Below, piece after piece: positions 1 to 5,130 of a stretch of 37,205 bases of DNA. Both the position numbers and the translations under genes were made by a program. The notes below the pieces were generated by a model. It was given only the letters and a program-made list of their open reading frames with translations. It did not search any database and was not told the DNA's origin. How positions within the stretch are numbered: position 1 is the first letter of the stretch; each line of letters begins with the position of its first letter. The stretch spans positions 1 through 37,205 of the IMG/VR virus record IMGVR_UViG_3300044631_002046; one strand, written 5' to 3'. The DNA comes from a virus.

Positions 1-536
1 GCAGAAGTTATGTCTGAGTCAAATTGAGTCCTGGGGGCAGCGTCAATTCCTGGGGAGAGGGCATTAAAAATGCTTGAACAAGTGGAGACCGCAGTATCTC
101 CGCCACCAACCATAAGACAGTATCCACGATCCAGACCATAAACACCACCGCTAGTGCCACAATCAATATATTGGATACCAAGTTTTGCCAAGCGTTCTGC
201 TCTCTTCCGACTGTCCTTAAAATTGCTATTGCCATGATCAATAATAATATCTCCTTCACCACAATATCGTAGTAACTCATTAATCGTCTCCTCTACAGTT
301 TCTGCGGGCACAACCATTTGGAAAATTCCTGGTTGAGTTGCACCATTTTTATTTTGCTTAACTACTTTAACAAGATTTTCAATAGTAGTTGTAACTCCAT
401 CCACAAATCCCTTTTCATAAGCTTCTTGTGCTTTTTCATAATTTCTACGATAACCCCAAACTTCTATTCCTGCCTTCATCATACGACGAGACATTCCTTC
501 ACCCATTCTACCTAATCCAATTAATCCTACTTTCAT
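1..536 (-). CDS. gnd: 6-phosphogluconate dehydrogenase, decarboxylating (N-terminal part, runs off the window)
   Basis: This enzyme oxidises 6-phosphogluconate to ribulose 5-phosphate, giving NADPH and CO2 in the oxidative pentose phosphate pathway. Only the first 178 codons are inside the window. Visible features are the N-terminal Rossmann motif GLGRMG (residues 7-12), the segment DHGNSNFKDS near residues 97-106, and the substrate-binding CGTSGGVYG, all typical of the family. The ATG at 536 is preceded by a strong Shine-Dalgarno (AGGAGGG, 541-547) that overlaps the zwf stop codon, so gnd is the next gene of a zwf-gnd operon. Cyanophages are known to carry gnd as an auxiliary metabolic gene. 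The catalytic C-terminal half cannot be judged here. Confidence 0.95.
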   Translation of the reverse strand, partial: MKVGLIGLGRMGEGMSRRMMKAGIEVWGYRRNYEKAQEAYEKGFVDGVTTTIENLVKVVKQNKNGATQPGIFQMVVPAETVEETINELLRYCGEGDIIIDHGNSNFKDSRKRAERLAKLGIQYIDCGTSGGVYGLDRGYCLMVGGGDTAVSTCSSIFNALSPGIDAAPRTQFDSDITS

Positions 537-545
537 AATTCCCTC

Positions 546-1874
546 CTAAACAAGTTTGAGTGGATAATCCCACTTAGTAATCTTTTCTATTTCTTCTTGT
601 GGACCCCAAGTACCAAAATTATAATTATAAGGTCTTGTATTTACTGGACACTGCTCCCCAACACAAAGAAGATCATCAACAATTCTCCAAGATTCCAACA
701 CTTCTTCCGAATGAACAAAGTGTGATTGATCTCCCATTATTGCATCATATAAAAGTTTCACATACCCATCAATTGCACCCTCTGGGTAGCTATGAGTCAA
801 AATTGCAGTTTCAATTTTATCATCCAATCCAGGGGATTTAATATCAATCTGAATATCAAAATGTGGGTCTGGTTGGAATCTCATTACGATTCTATCTTTT
901 GGTTCATGCTCACCAAACAAATTAAGTGGTGGTGATTTTAATTTAATTACAACTTCCACACAAGAAACAGGAAGTTTCTTGCCAGTCATAAAATAAAAAG
1001 GAACACCTTTCCATCTCCAATTGTCTATATACATGTCTCCAGCAACAAAAGTTGGTGTTTGCGAATCACCGTTAACTCCAGACTCATTGCGATATCCTGC
1101 ATATTGACCACAAACCAATTTTGTTCCCAATCTTGCAGCAGAAAGAACTTTGACCTTCTCTCTACGAATTTCTTTTGCATCATTTTTGCAAGGTGCTTCC
1201 ATTGCAATTAGAGCAAGTAATTGCAACATATGATTCTGCAACATATCCCTGACCGCACCAGCAGTCTCATAGTATTGTGCCCTACCCTCACAACCGATAA
1301 TTTCAGTTGCAAAAATTTGGACCTCCTCCACATAATCACGATTCCACAAAGGTTCTAGAAGAATGTTACTGAATCTAGTTGCCAGAATATTATTAACAGT
1401 ATCTTTTCCAAGATAGTGGTCTATACGATAGACCTGTTTTTCTCGAAGATTTGACGAAACAATTTCTTGAAGTTCTTCTGCAGAGTTAAGGTTATACCCA
1501 AAGGGCTTTTCAATAACAACCTTAGTATTATCCTGGTCATCTACAAGACCAGACATTTTAAGATTAAGAATAGCATCAGAATATCTTTCTGGTGGAACAG
1601 AAAGAAAATAAGTATTCTCATCACCTAAGGGCAAAAGTTTAAGTGATTCTAAATCACTTAAATCACAAGAAACATAATCTAAAATTCTTACAAAATCCTC
1701 AGAATAGGATCCCAAAGTATGCAACCAACTCTGTTTGCTGTGCTTAGTCCGTGATGCACCAATTATTTTAAAATCTTCTGGTAGAAGTTTTCTTTTATAG
1801 AGTTCATAAAGTGCTGGTATCAACTTTTTTCTACAAAGATCTCCTGTTGCTCCAAAAATTACTATTGTTTTCAT
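546..1874 (-). CDS. zwf: Glucose-6-phosphate 1-dehydrogenase
   Basis: This is the first enzyme of the oxidative pentose phosphate pathway and makes NADPH from glucose 6-phosphate. The 442-residue product has the nucleotide-binding GATGDL (residues 8-13), EKPFG (122-126) and the family signature RIDHYLGK (150-157) with the catalytic His and substrate Lys. It is somewhat shorter than typical bacterial enzymes of about 480-510 residues. I chose the ATG at 1874 (MKTIVIFGATG) over an in-frame TTG at 1883, because the TTG lies inside the upstream gene's last codons and adds nothing conserved. The upstream gene stops two bases before this start, and gnd follows with its ribosome-binding site over the zwf stop. 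In cyanophages zwf and gnd redirect host carbon toward NADPH and pentose. Confidence 0.96.
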   Translation of the reverse strand: MKTIVIFGATGDLCRKKLIPALYELYKRKLLPEDFKIIGASRTKHSKQSWLHTLGSYSEDFVRILDYVSCDLSDLESLKLLPLGDENTYFLSVPPERYSDAILNLKMSGLVDDQDNTKVVIEKPFGYNLNSAEELQEIVSSNLREKQVYRIDHYLGKDTVNNILATRFSNILLEPLWNRDYVEEVQIFATEIIGCEGRAQYYETAGAVRDMLQNHMLQLLALIAMEAPCKNDAKEIRREKVKVLSAARLGTKLVCGQYAGYRNESGVNGDSQTPTFVAGDMYIDNWRWKGVPFYFMTGKKLPVSCVEVVIKLKSPPLNLFGEHEPKDRIVMRFQPDPHFDIQIDIKSPGLDDKIETAILTHSYPEGAIDGYVKLLYDAIMGDQSHFVHSEEVLESWRIVDDLLCVGEQCPVNTRPYNYNFGTWGPQEEIEKITKWDYPLKLV

Positions 1875-1876
1875 AG

Positions 1877-2113
1877 TTACCAATCGTCGTTGTCTTCGTT
1901 ATCCCCGTCAAGTTCCTTTAAATAATCAATCCACCATTGTGGGTCTTTTTGAATCCTCCATTTCGGAACATCCAACCCACGTTCAAAATACCAATCAAAG
2001 ATTGCTTTTTCTATAATTTCCTTAGTTTCAATAATTTTCTTCCTTTTCATCAACATCTCCATATGCATTATCCACATAGGGTCCGTGTGGTCGTTTGGTA
2101 TCTTCTCTGACAT
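1877..2113 (-). CDS. Small conserved-type hypothetical protein upstream of zwf
   Basis: I do not recognise a function. The 78-residue product begins MSEKIPNDHTDP, has a Met-rich, charged helix-like middle, then WYFERGLDVPKW and a Trp-rich stretch (DPQWWIDYLKEL), and ends in an acidic tail (DNEDNDDW). No membrane segment or known motif is visible. The ATG at 2113 has a GAGGT Shine-Dalgarno about six bases upstream, which decides the start over an upstream non-ATG codon. It overlaps the end of the 63-residue membrane-protein gene by 86 bases in another frame and stops two bases before zwf, so it is probably co-transcribed and translationally coupled with the pentose phosphate genes. Confidence 0.65.
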   Translation of the reverse strand: MSEKIPNDHTDPMWIMHMEMLMKRKKIIETKEIIEKAIFDWYFERGLDVPKWRIQKDPQWWIDYLKELDGDNEDNDDW

Positions 2114-2219
2114 AATTGACCTCAGAAACACTTGTGGACAACCACAATGATATTTTCATTATTATGTAGATAATTGCCAATGGCAGAAAACATAAAGTTA
2201 AGATTAATGTATGTTTCAT
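2028..2219 (-). CDS. Small single-pass membrane protein, unknown function
   Basis: The 63-residue product has an N-terminal hydrophobic helix (about residues 3-26, with LILTLCFLPLAIIYIIM), followed by a charged soluble tail ending GDVDEKEENY. The ATG at 2219 overlaps the stop of the 29-residue upstream gene in the sequence ATGA, which suggests translational re-initiation. Its 3' end overlaps the next gene by 86 bases in a different frame. That overlap is unusually long even for a phage, so one of the two may be mis-called, although both have protein-like composition. Function unknown. Confidence 0.5.
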   Translation of the reverse strand: MKHTLILTLCFLPLAIIYIIMKISLWLSTSVSEVNYVREDTKRPHGPYVDNAYGDVDEKEENY

Positions 2220-2305
2220 TGTGGATATGCGTTATTAAGTCCCCAATTTACAAATACTATTATTGTACCAAAAATTAAAATTGAAGACAGTATTAAATTA
2301 TTCAT
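2216..2305 (-). CDS. 29-residue hydrophobic mini-protein
   Basis: A very short gene encoding one hydrophobic helix (roughly residues 4-21, with LILSSILIFGTIIVFV) and a short polar C-terminus ending NNAYPQ. It is supported by a strong Shine-Dalgarno GGAGG (2312-2316), by a start codon overlapping the previous gene's stop as TAATG, and by a stop overlapping the next gene's start as ATGA. The size recalls one-helix subunits of photosynthetic complexes, but I see no match to a named one (PetL, PetN, PsbI, PsbT), so no function is assigned. Confidence 0.6.
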   Translation of the reverse strand: MNNLILSSILIFGTIIVFVNWGLNNAYPQ

Positions 2306-2427
2306 TACATTCCTCCGTTTCTAATTCCTACAATATATCCAATGATAATTCCGCACATAAATGCCACAAACATGTATAACATATGAGAAGTAAATTGAAT
2401 AACCTCCAACCATTCACTATTCGTCAT
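2305..2427 (-). CDS. 40-residue single-pass membrane protein
   Basis: The product starts MTNSEWLEVIQF and contains one transmembrane helix (about residues 16-34, MLYMFVAFMCGIIIGYIVG) ending in IRNGGM. Three ATG codons stand in a row at 2433, 2430 and 2427. I prefer 2427 because the GAGG at 2434-2437 lies six bases upstream. A longer in-frame extension to 2505 exists but runs inside the upstream gene and is hydrophilic, so it is probably not translated. It overlaps the upstream gene by 11 bases and its stop overlaps the next start (TAATG). Function unknown. Confidence 0.6.
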   Translation of the reverse strand: MTNSEWLEVIQFTSHMLYMFVAFMCGIIIGYIVGIRNGGM

Positions 2428-2707
2428 CATCATCCTCATAGGTTGAAGGTTCCTCAAAGAGTTCGTCCATTTTTTGCTGTAGAACTCTTTTTTGTAATTT
2501 TTCAATATCTTCTTCCGTAAATTTAACCACTAGTAATGGATCTCCTGCTTTAACGTCGTTAAGTTCTGGATGCTTTACTTTTGGACTTTTTGAATACCCA
2601 TGATAGGCATTCATAATCATCCATCCCTGTGCAATCATCGTTAAGGATATTCCCATTAGAACAAACCAAGGAACTAAAAAGATTAGTTCAGAGTGATGTT
2701 GAGCCAT
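2417..2707 (-). CDS. Small membrane protein with acidic C-terminus, unknown
   Basis: The 96-residue product has an N-terminal hydrophobic segment (about residues 7-33, LIFLVPWFVLMGISLTM followed by GWMIM). Next come a polar linker with KVKHPELNDVKAGDPLLVVKF, a charged helix (EEDIEKLQKRVLQQKMDELF) and an acidic tail of consecutive Asp/Glu. The hydrophobic helix plus the HPEL-VK-GD-LLVVKF segment has the look of a recurring small cyanophage membrane-protein family of unknown role. This resemblance is from memory, not a search. It overlaps the upstream gene by 25 bases. No clear Shine-Dalgarno is visible, so translation may be coupled. Confidence 0.7.
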   Translation of the reverse strand: MAQHHSELIFLVPWFVLMGISLTMIAQGWMIMNAYHGYSKSPKVKHPELNDVKAGDPLLVVKFTEEDIEKLQKRVLQQKMDELFEEPSTYEDDDDE

Positions 2708-2886
2708 GGAAATACTGGCGGAATTACTCCAATGAGTCGAAGAAGACCCTCAGCAAAAAGTGCAAGAACAACCCAACCAACGCACATTGAAATAATCGAA
2801 GCATTGCGATTGTGTTTTCGTATTGCATCATCAATCATCTCCTGAACTTCAGAACGTGTAATAAACTCTTCTTGTTCATTCATCAT
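2683..2886 (-). CDS. Small membrane protein, unknown
   Basis: The 67-residue product starts with two Met codons followed by NEQEEFITRSEVQEMIDDAI, an amphipathic helix. It then has one hydrophobic segment (about residues 31-54, SIISMCVGWVVLALFAEGLL) and a second short hydrophobic C-terminus. The upstream GGAGACGAG suits the first ATG at 2886. Its start overlaps the stop of the upstream 49-residue gene (ATGATG over TGA). It belongs to the chain of overlapping small genes that feeds into zwf-gnd. Function unknown. Confidence 0.65.
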   Translation of the reverse strand: MMNEQEEFITRSEVQEMIDDAIRKHNRNASIISMCVGWVVLALFAEGLLRLIGVIPPVFPWLNITLN

Positions 2887-3032
2887 TTCTCGTCTCCAAG
2901 AAACTTTGCAAGAGGGTCTCTTCTGGTCTTTACAATTTCGACAGCTCTTTTGTAAAACATGTTGTCTGTATTTCCAGACTCTTCAAAAGTTGCCTTGATC
3001 TTCACCCAGTTATCGTAGGTGTGTTGATCCAT
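2883..3032 (-). CDS. 49-residue hypothetical protein, first gene of the zwf-gnd cluster
   Basis: The short product begins MDQHTYDNWVKIKATFEESG and ends RDPLAKFLGDEK. It is charged and helical with no membrane segment. The composition and the Trp/Tyr-containing start look protein-like, and the stop overlaps the next start. It is the first open frame after an AT-rich gap (3033-3133), so it probably begins the transcript that ends with zwf and gnd. No Shine-Dalgarno is visible. I recall similar short proteins in T4-like cyanophages, but function is unknown. Confidence 0.6.
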   Translation of the reverse strand: MDQHTYDNWVKIKATFEESGNTDNMFYKRAVEIVKTRRDPLAKFLGDEK

Positions 3033-3058
3033 AAGGATTAAAATACGTATACTAATAT

Positions 3059-3064
3059 ATTATA
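3059..3064 (-). promoter_or_regulatory. Possible -10 box (TATAAT) upstream of the small-gene/zwf/gnd cluster
   Basis: A perfect TATAAT on the minus strand lies 27-32 bases upstream of the ATG at 3032, in the only gap before this cluster. No good -35 is found at 16-18 bases, so this is only a candidate. Confidence 0.3.
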
Positions 3065-3133
3065 ATTCAGACCAATAAAACGCCTACCTAATGTGTTCAA
3101 TACGACACACTGATTAAGAGATTATTAAATTCT

Positions 3134-3385
3134 TTACCTAATTTCAAAATTTAATTTTTTAACCTTTCTTGTCCTTCTTGCTTCTTGGTACTGCAAATCT
3201 TCCCTGCTCAACACAGATTTTGTATCATCTAATTTATTTAAATTAATCAACTCAACCAAAGAAAGATCGACTGCACTTATCTTATCTCCAGTAATAGAAG
3301 TCAAATTATCACAACCGCAGCATTTAGTTTGCGTAGAATTTGATTCTAATTCTGTATTACAATTTTTGCATCTTACTTTTAACAT
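3134..3385 (-). CDS. Small zinc-ribbon protein, unknown function
   Basis: The 83-residue product has two cysteine knuckles, CKNC (residues 6-9) and CCGC (22-25), about 12 residues apart, which predicts a small zinc ribbon. It is followed by a Thr/Ser-rich stretch and GDKISAVDLSLVELI, and a charged C-terminus. I chose the ATG at 3385, because an in-frame extension to 3448 would read through the tRNA gene at 3417-3486. Similar CxxC...CCGC...GDKISAVDLS proteins occur in other phages and bacteria as a DUF (probably DUF7695, from memory). The tRNA lies directly upstream, so both are probably cut from one transcript. Confidence 0.65.
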   Translation of the reverse strand: MLKVRCKNCNTELESNSTQTKCCGCDNLTSITGDKISAVDLSLVELINLNKLDDTKSVLSREDLQYQEARRTRKVKKLNFEIR

Positions 3386-3416
3386 TTTTCTAATGATTTC
3401 TACTGAGTTATAACAA

Positions 3417-3486
3417 GCGGACAACGAGGATCGAACTCGTGATTTCAACTTGGAAGGATGACGTGTTACCGCTACACCATGTCCGC
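3417..3486 (-). tRNA. tRNA-Gly (anticodon UCC)
   Basis: The minus-strand sequence folds into a full cloverleaf of 70 bases. The acceptor stem GCGGACA/TGTCCGC has seven perfect pairs. The D arm has stem GTGT/ACAC and a GG-containing loop. The anticodon loop is CTTCCAA with anticodon TCC at 3452-3454. The T arm is ACGAG/CTCGT with loop TTCGATC. One T-T mismatch sits in the anticodon stem. No CCA is encoded. It reads GGA codons, which suits an AT-rich phage genome. Confidence 0.93.
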
Positions 3487-3524
3487 ATTATTTGCATTAT
3501 ATCTTACATAAAAATTATCTGTCA

Positions 3525-3550
3525 AGGGGAGAGACCTTTGCTTCTCCCCT
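3525..3550 (-). terminator. Hairpin downstream of the lysozyme gene
   Basis: Arms AGGGGAGA (3525-3532) and TCTCCCCT (3543-3550) form an 8-bp GC-rich stem with a 10-base loop. It sits 14 bases after the lysozyme stop and before the tRNA. On the minus strand the T-rich stretch comes only about ten bases later, so it may be a weak terminator or a processing signal ahead of the tRNA. Confidence 0.5.
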
Positions 3551-3563
3551 ATTATTCAGTTTG

Positions 3564-4229
3564 TCAAACTTCTACCGTGATCAGTTTGGAAGCATATTCA
3601 TGAGCATATGAAGTGCGGGCACCATGAATGCCCCAACCAATCCAACTATACGCATAGTCCATGTAACGATTTATAGATTTGCCAGGAGTTTTCATCCTGT
3701 CTTCAATTCGTTTCCATTGAACTTCATTCGTAAGATAACGAAGTTGCGTTGGAAGTGCTGATGGAGAACCACCATACCTCTTAGCAAAATCACCCAATCC
3801 ATAATAACGATCGGCAGATGTCCATTGGATCAGACCATAACCACGACCGCAGTGATGGTACTGAGTCCTACTACCACCTTCACAAATATTAGGCACGAAC
3901 ATAGATTCTTGCTTAATATTGCCCAGGATAGTAGCAAGGGCGTTTCTGTCTTTAATTCCTTGCTCTTGGAAATAATCCACAGCAAGTTGTTCATGTTCTG
4001 AACACCCTTTACAAATTAGCCTTTTCTCTTTTGGTTTTTCGGGAGCAACCTCTCGGATTGCTGTCTTCTTTTCATCCACAAGTTTCAAATCTTTAATCTC
4101 GATAATAGAGACTTTTTGTTCCACTGGAGGTGGAGGTCCCTGCATCTTGTAGTTGACGAATGGCAGTGATGCCGTACTGGTTGTAACCGATGCCAGAAGG
4201 GGCAGGGCTACAGTAAAGATGTTTTGCAT
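3564..4229 (-). CDS. Lysozyme-like peptidoglycan hydrolase with signal sequence
   Basis: The 221-residue product begins with a hydrophobic stretch (MQNIFTVALPLLASVTTSTA) that looks like a Sec signal peptide or signal anchor. A Pro/Lys-rich linker (residues about 30-70) follows, with a Cys pair (CKGC). The C-terminal half resembles the phage tail lysozyme family (Phage_lysozyme2-type): ALATILGNIKQESMF with the likely catalytic Glu, then GYGLIQWTSADRYYGL, and a C-terminal YSWIGWG. This fold cleaves peptidoglycan glycan strands. The export signal suggests a periplasm-directed endolysin or a particle-associated enzyme. No adjacent holin is recognised. The start is the only reasonable ATG and a hairpin follows the stop. 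Confidence 0.8.
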   Translation of the reverse strand: MQNIFTVALPLLASVTTSTASLPFVNYKMQGPPPPVEQKVSIIEIKDLKLVDEKKTAIREVAPEKPKEKRLICKGCSEHEQLAVDYFQEQGIKDRNALATILGNIKQESMFVPNICEGGSRTQYHHCGRGYGLIQWTSADRYYGLGDFAKRYGGSPSALPTQLRYLTNEVQWKRIEDRMKTPGKSINRYMDYAYSWIGWGIHGARTSYAHEYASKLITVEV

Positions 4230-4234
4230 TAAAA

Positions 4235-4345
4235 TTAATTGAACTCTACATCCGTATAGAAGAGGGGTATACCCAACTCTCGAAGGGCATCTTCCACGGC
4301 TCTAATTTTCACACTCAAAGTCTCATAATATAAAAACCTACTCAT
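4235..4345 (-). CDS. 36-residue hypothetical protein
   Basis: The short frame begins MSRFLYYETLSVKIRAVEDA and continues LRELGIPLFYTDVEFN. Composition is protein-like with a predicted amphipathic helix, and it fills the gap between neighbours, ending six bases before the lysozyme start. No Shine-Dalgarno is visible. A TCTAAATA late-promoter-like motif lies about 40 bases upstream (4385-4392). Function unknown; it could be spurious. Confidence 0.4.
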   Translation of the reverse strand: MSRFLYYETLSVKIRAVEDALRELGIPLFYTDVEFN

Positions 4346-4384
4346 AATAGGAATCCAAAATTGGATTTTTTCATAATATCAGAT

Positions 4385-4392
4385 TATTTAGA
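4385..4392 (-). promoter_or_regulatory. Possible late promoter, variant TCTAAATA
   Basis: The minus-strand octamer TCTAAATA differs from the T4 late consensus TATAAATA at one base. It lies just after the stop of the 65-residue gene and 39 bases before the ATG at 4345, so it could drive the 36-residue gene and the lysozyme gene. Confidence 0.35.
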
Positions 4393-4397
4393 AGACC

Positions 4398-4595
4398 CTA
4401 AAGGTCCAAGAAATAACCGCTGATATATTCCAAAGATAATACTTCCAGATTCTCTTTCTGAATTACCCAATCTCGAATCTCACTATAGACACTTTCAGCA
4501 TCTTTAATTCGACCCTCATCACACAATTCGTGCATACGATTAATATGGTCTTCAATAAGAGTATTGCAGACTTTTTTAACTTTTAGGTCAATCAT
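4398..4595 (-). CDS. 65-residue hypothetical protein
   Basis: The product starts MIDLKVKKVCNTLIEDHINR and is mostly charged alpha-helix with no membrane segment or metal motif. It has an AAGGA Shine-Dalgarno about ten bases before the ATG at 4595 and overlaps the end of the SegE-like gene by eight bases, so it is likely co-translated. I do not recognise it. Confidence 0.6.
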   Translation of the reverse strand: MIDLKVKKVCNTLIEDHINRMHELCDEGRIKDAESVYSEIRDWVIQKENLEVLSLEYISGYFLDL

Positions 4596-5013
4596 TAAAA
4601 TAATCCTTCCGATAATATCTTCCTAGGACATTAGAATTATAATACGCAGGAGTCCCGTCGTCAAGAGACTCAATTAAAACGTTATTTACAAAGAGTTGTC
4701 TAGTTTCTTCGTAATTGCATTTTCCTTTTGTTTTGTGGAGGCTAAGTATTGTTCTGTTGCAGGATGTTTTGCCCCAAAGTTTAACATCAGCTTTGAGTTC
4801 GGGACATGATCCATAATAATTTTTCCAATCTGACTCTGATTTAACTTTTCTAGATTTTCCCTTTGGTGTGCGGAAACTCCAGAAATATTTTCTGCCAATG
4901 TAACTACGACCAGTTTTATCACAATGTATAAGATATACAAAACCAAAATTATCTTGAATATTATCAGACTCAAAAATTTCCCCATTGAATCTCCAAGGGT
5001 TTTCATAACTCAT
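4588..5013 (-). CDS. SegE-like GIY-YIG endonuclease
   Basis: The 141-residue product has the two GIY-YIG signature strands in degenerate form: FVYLIH (residues 25-30) and SYIGRK (37-42), with Arg41 matching the conserved arginine. WKNYYGSCPELKADV and a C-terminal YYNSNVLGRYYRKDY follow. The order fits the SegE_GIY-YIG group of small T4-family proteins, which make DNA breaks and can act as free-standing homing endonucleases. No intron or intein accompanies it. A TCTAAATA late-like motif lies 22 bases upstream. It overlaps the following small gene by eight bases. Confidence 0.72.
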   Translation of the reverse strand: MSYENPWRFNGEIFESDNIQDNFGFVYLIHCDKTGRSYIGRKYFWSFRTPKGKSRKVKSESDWKNYYGSCPELKADVKLWGKTSCNRTILSLHKTKGKCNYEETRQLFVNNVLIESLDDGTPAYYNSNVLGRYYRKDYFND

Positions 5014-5035
5014 ATTGTATTATTGTACTTTGAGC

Positions 5036-5043
5036 TATTTAGA
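5036..5043 (-). promoter_or_regulatory. Possible late promoter, variant TCTAAATA
   Basis: TCTAAATA on the minus strand lies 22 bases upstream of the SegE-like ATG at 5013. That is the same spacing as the TATAAATA in front of the 825-residue gene (22 bases). The strong terminator at 5086-5112 just upstream separates it from the preceding transcript. Confidence 0.45.
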
Positions 5044-5085
5044 ACCTAGAATTTTCTTGAAACTCCACAGAGTCATTTTAGACAT

Positions 5086-5112
5086 AAAAAAACACCCCCG
5101 TCAAGAGGGTGT
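5086..5112 (-). terminator. Rho-independent terminator after the 473-residue late gene
   Basis: On the minus strand the arms ACACCC (5107-5112) and GGGTGT (5092-5097) enclose a short loop, followed directly by a seven-T run (5086-5092). It lies 18 bases after the stop at 5131 and ends the second late block. Confidence 0.9.
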
Positions 5113-5130
5113 AAAATTGTGTGAAATGTA

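Noticed and set aside
8-280. Hydrophobic minus-strand frame overlapping the gnd segment
   Set aside because: The gnd frame in the same DNA has the Rossmann and substrate motifs, so this is an out-of-phase reading.
318-515. Plus-strand open frame opposite gnd, and other plus-strand frames throughout
   Set aside because: They are opposite strong minus-strand genes, are rich in Cys/Phe/Ser/Ile as expected for antisense readings, and have no start signals. I support no plus-strand gene.
3134-3448. Extension of the zinc-ribbon gene to 3448
   Set aside because: The extension would overlap the tRNA-Gly gene, and the ATG at 3385 gives the conserved-looking start.
4351-4368. Small inverted repeat AATCCAA/TTGGATT
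   Set aside because: It is AT-rich with a two-base loop, and the T-run is on the plus-strand side only. No minus-strand terminator can be claimed.
5035-5085. 16-codon frame (starting MSKMTLWSFKK) just after the terminator at 5086
   Set aside because: It is short, lacks a ribosome-binding site and begins at the terminator T-run. Left out for lack of support, though a conservation check would be easy.
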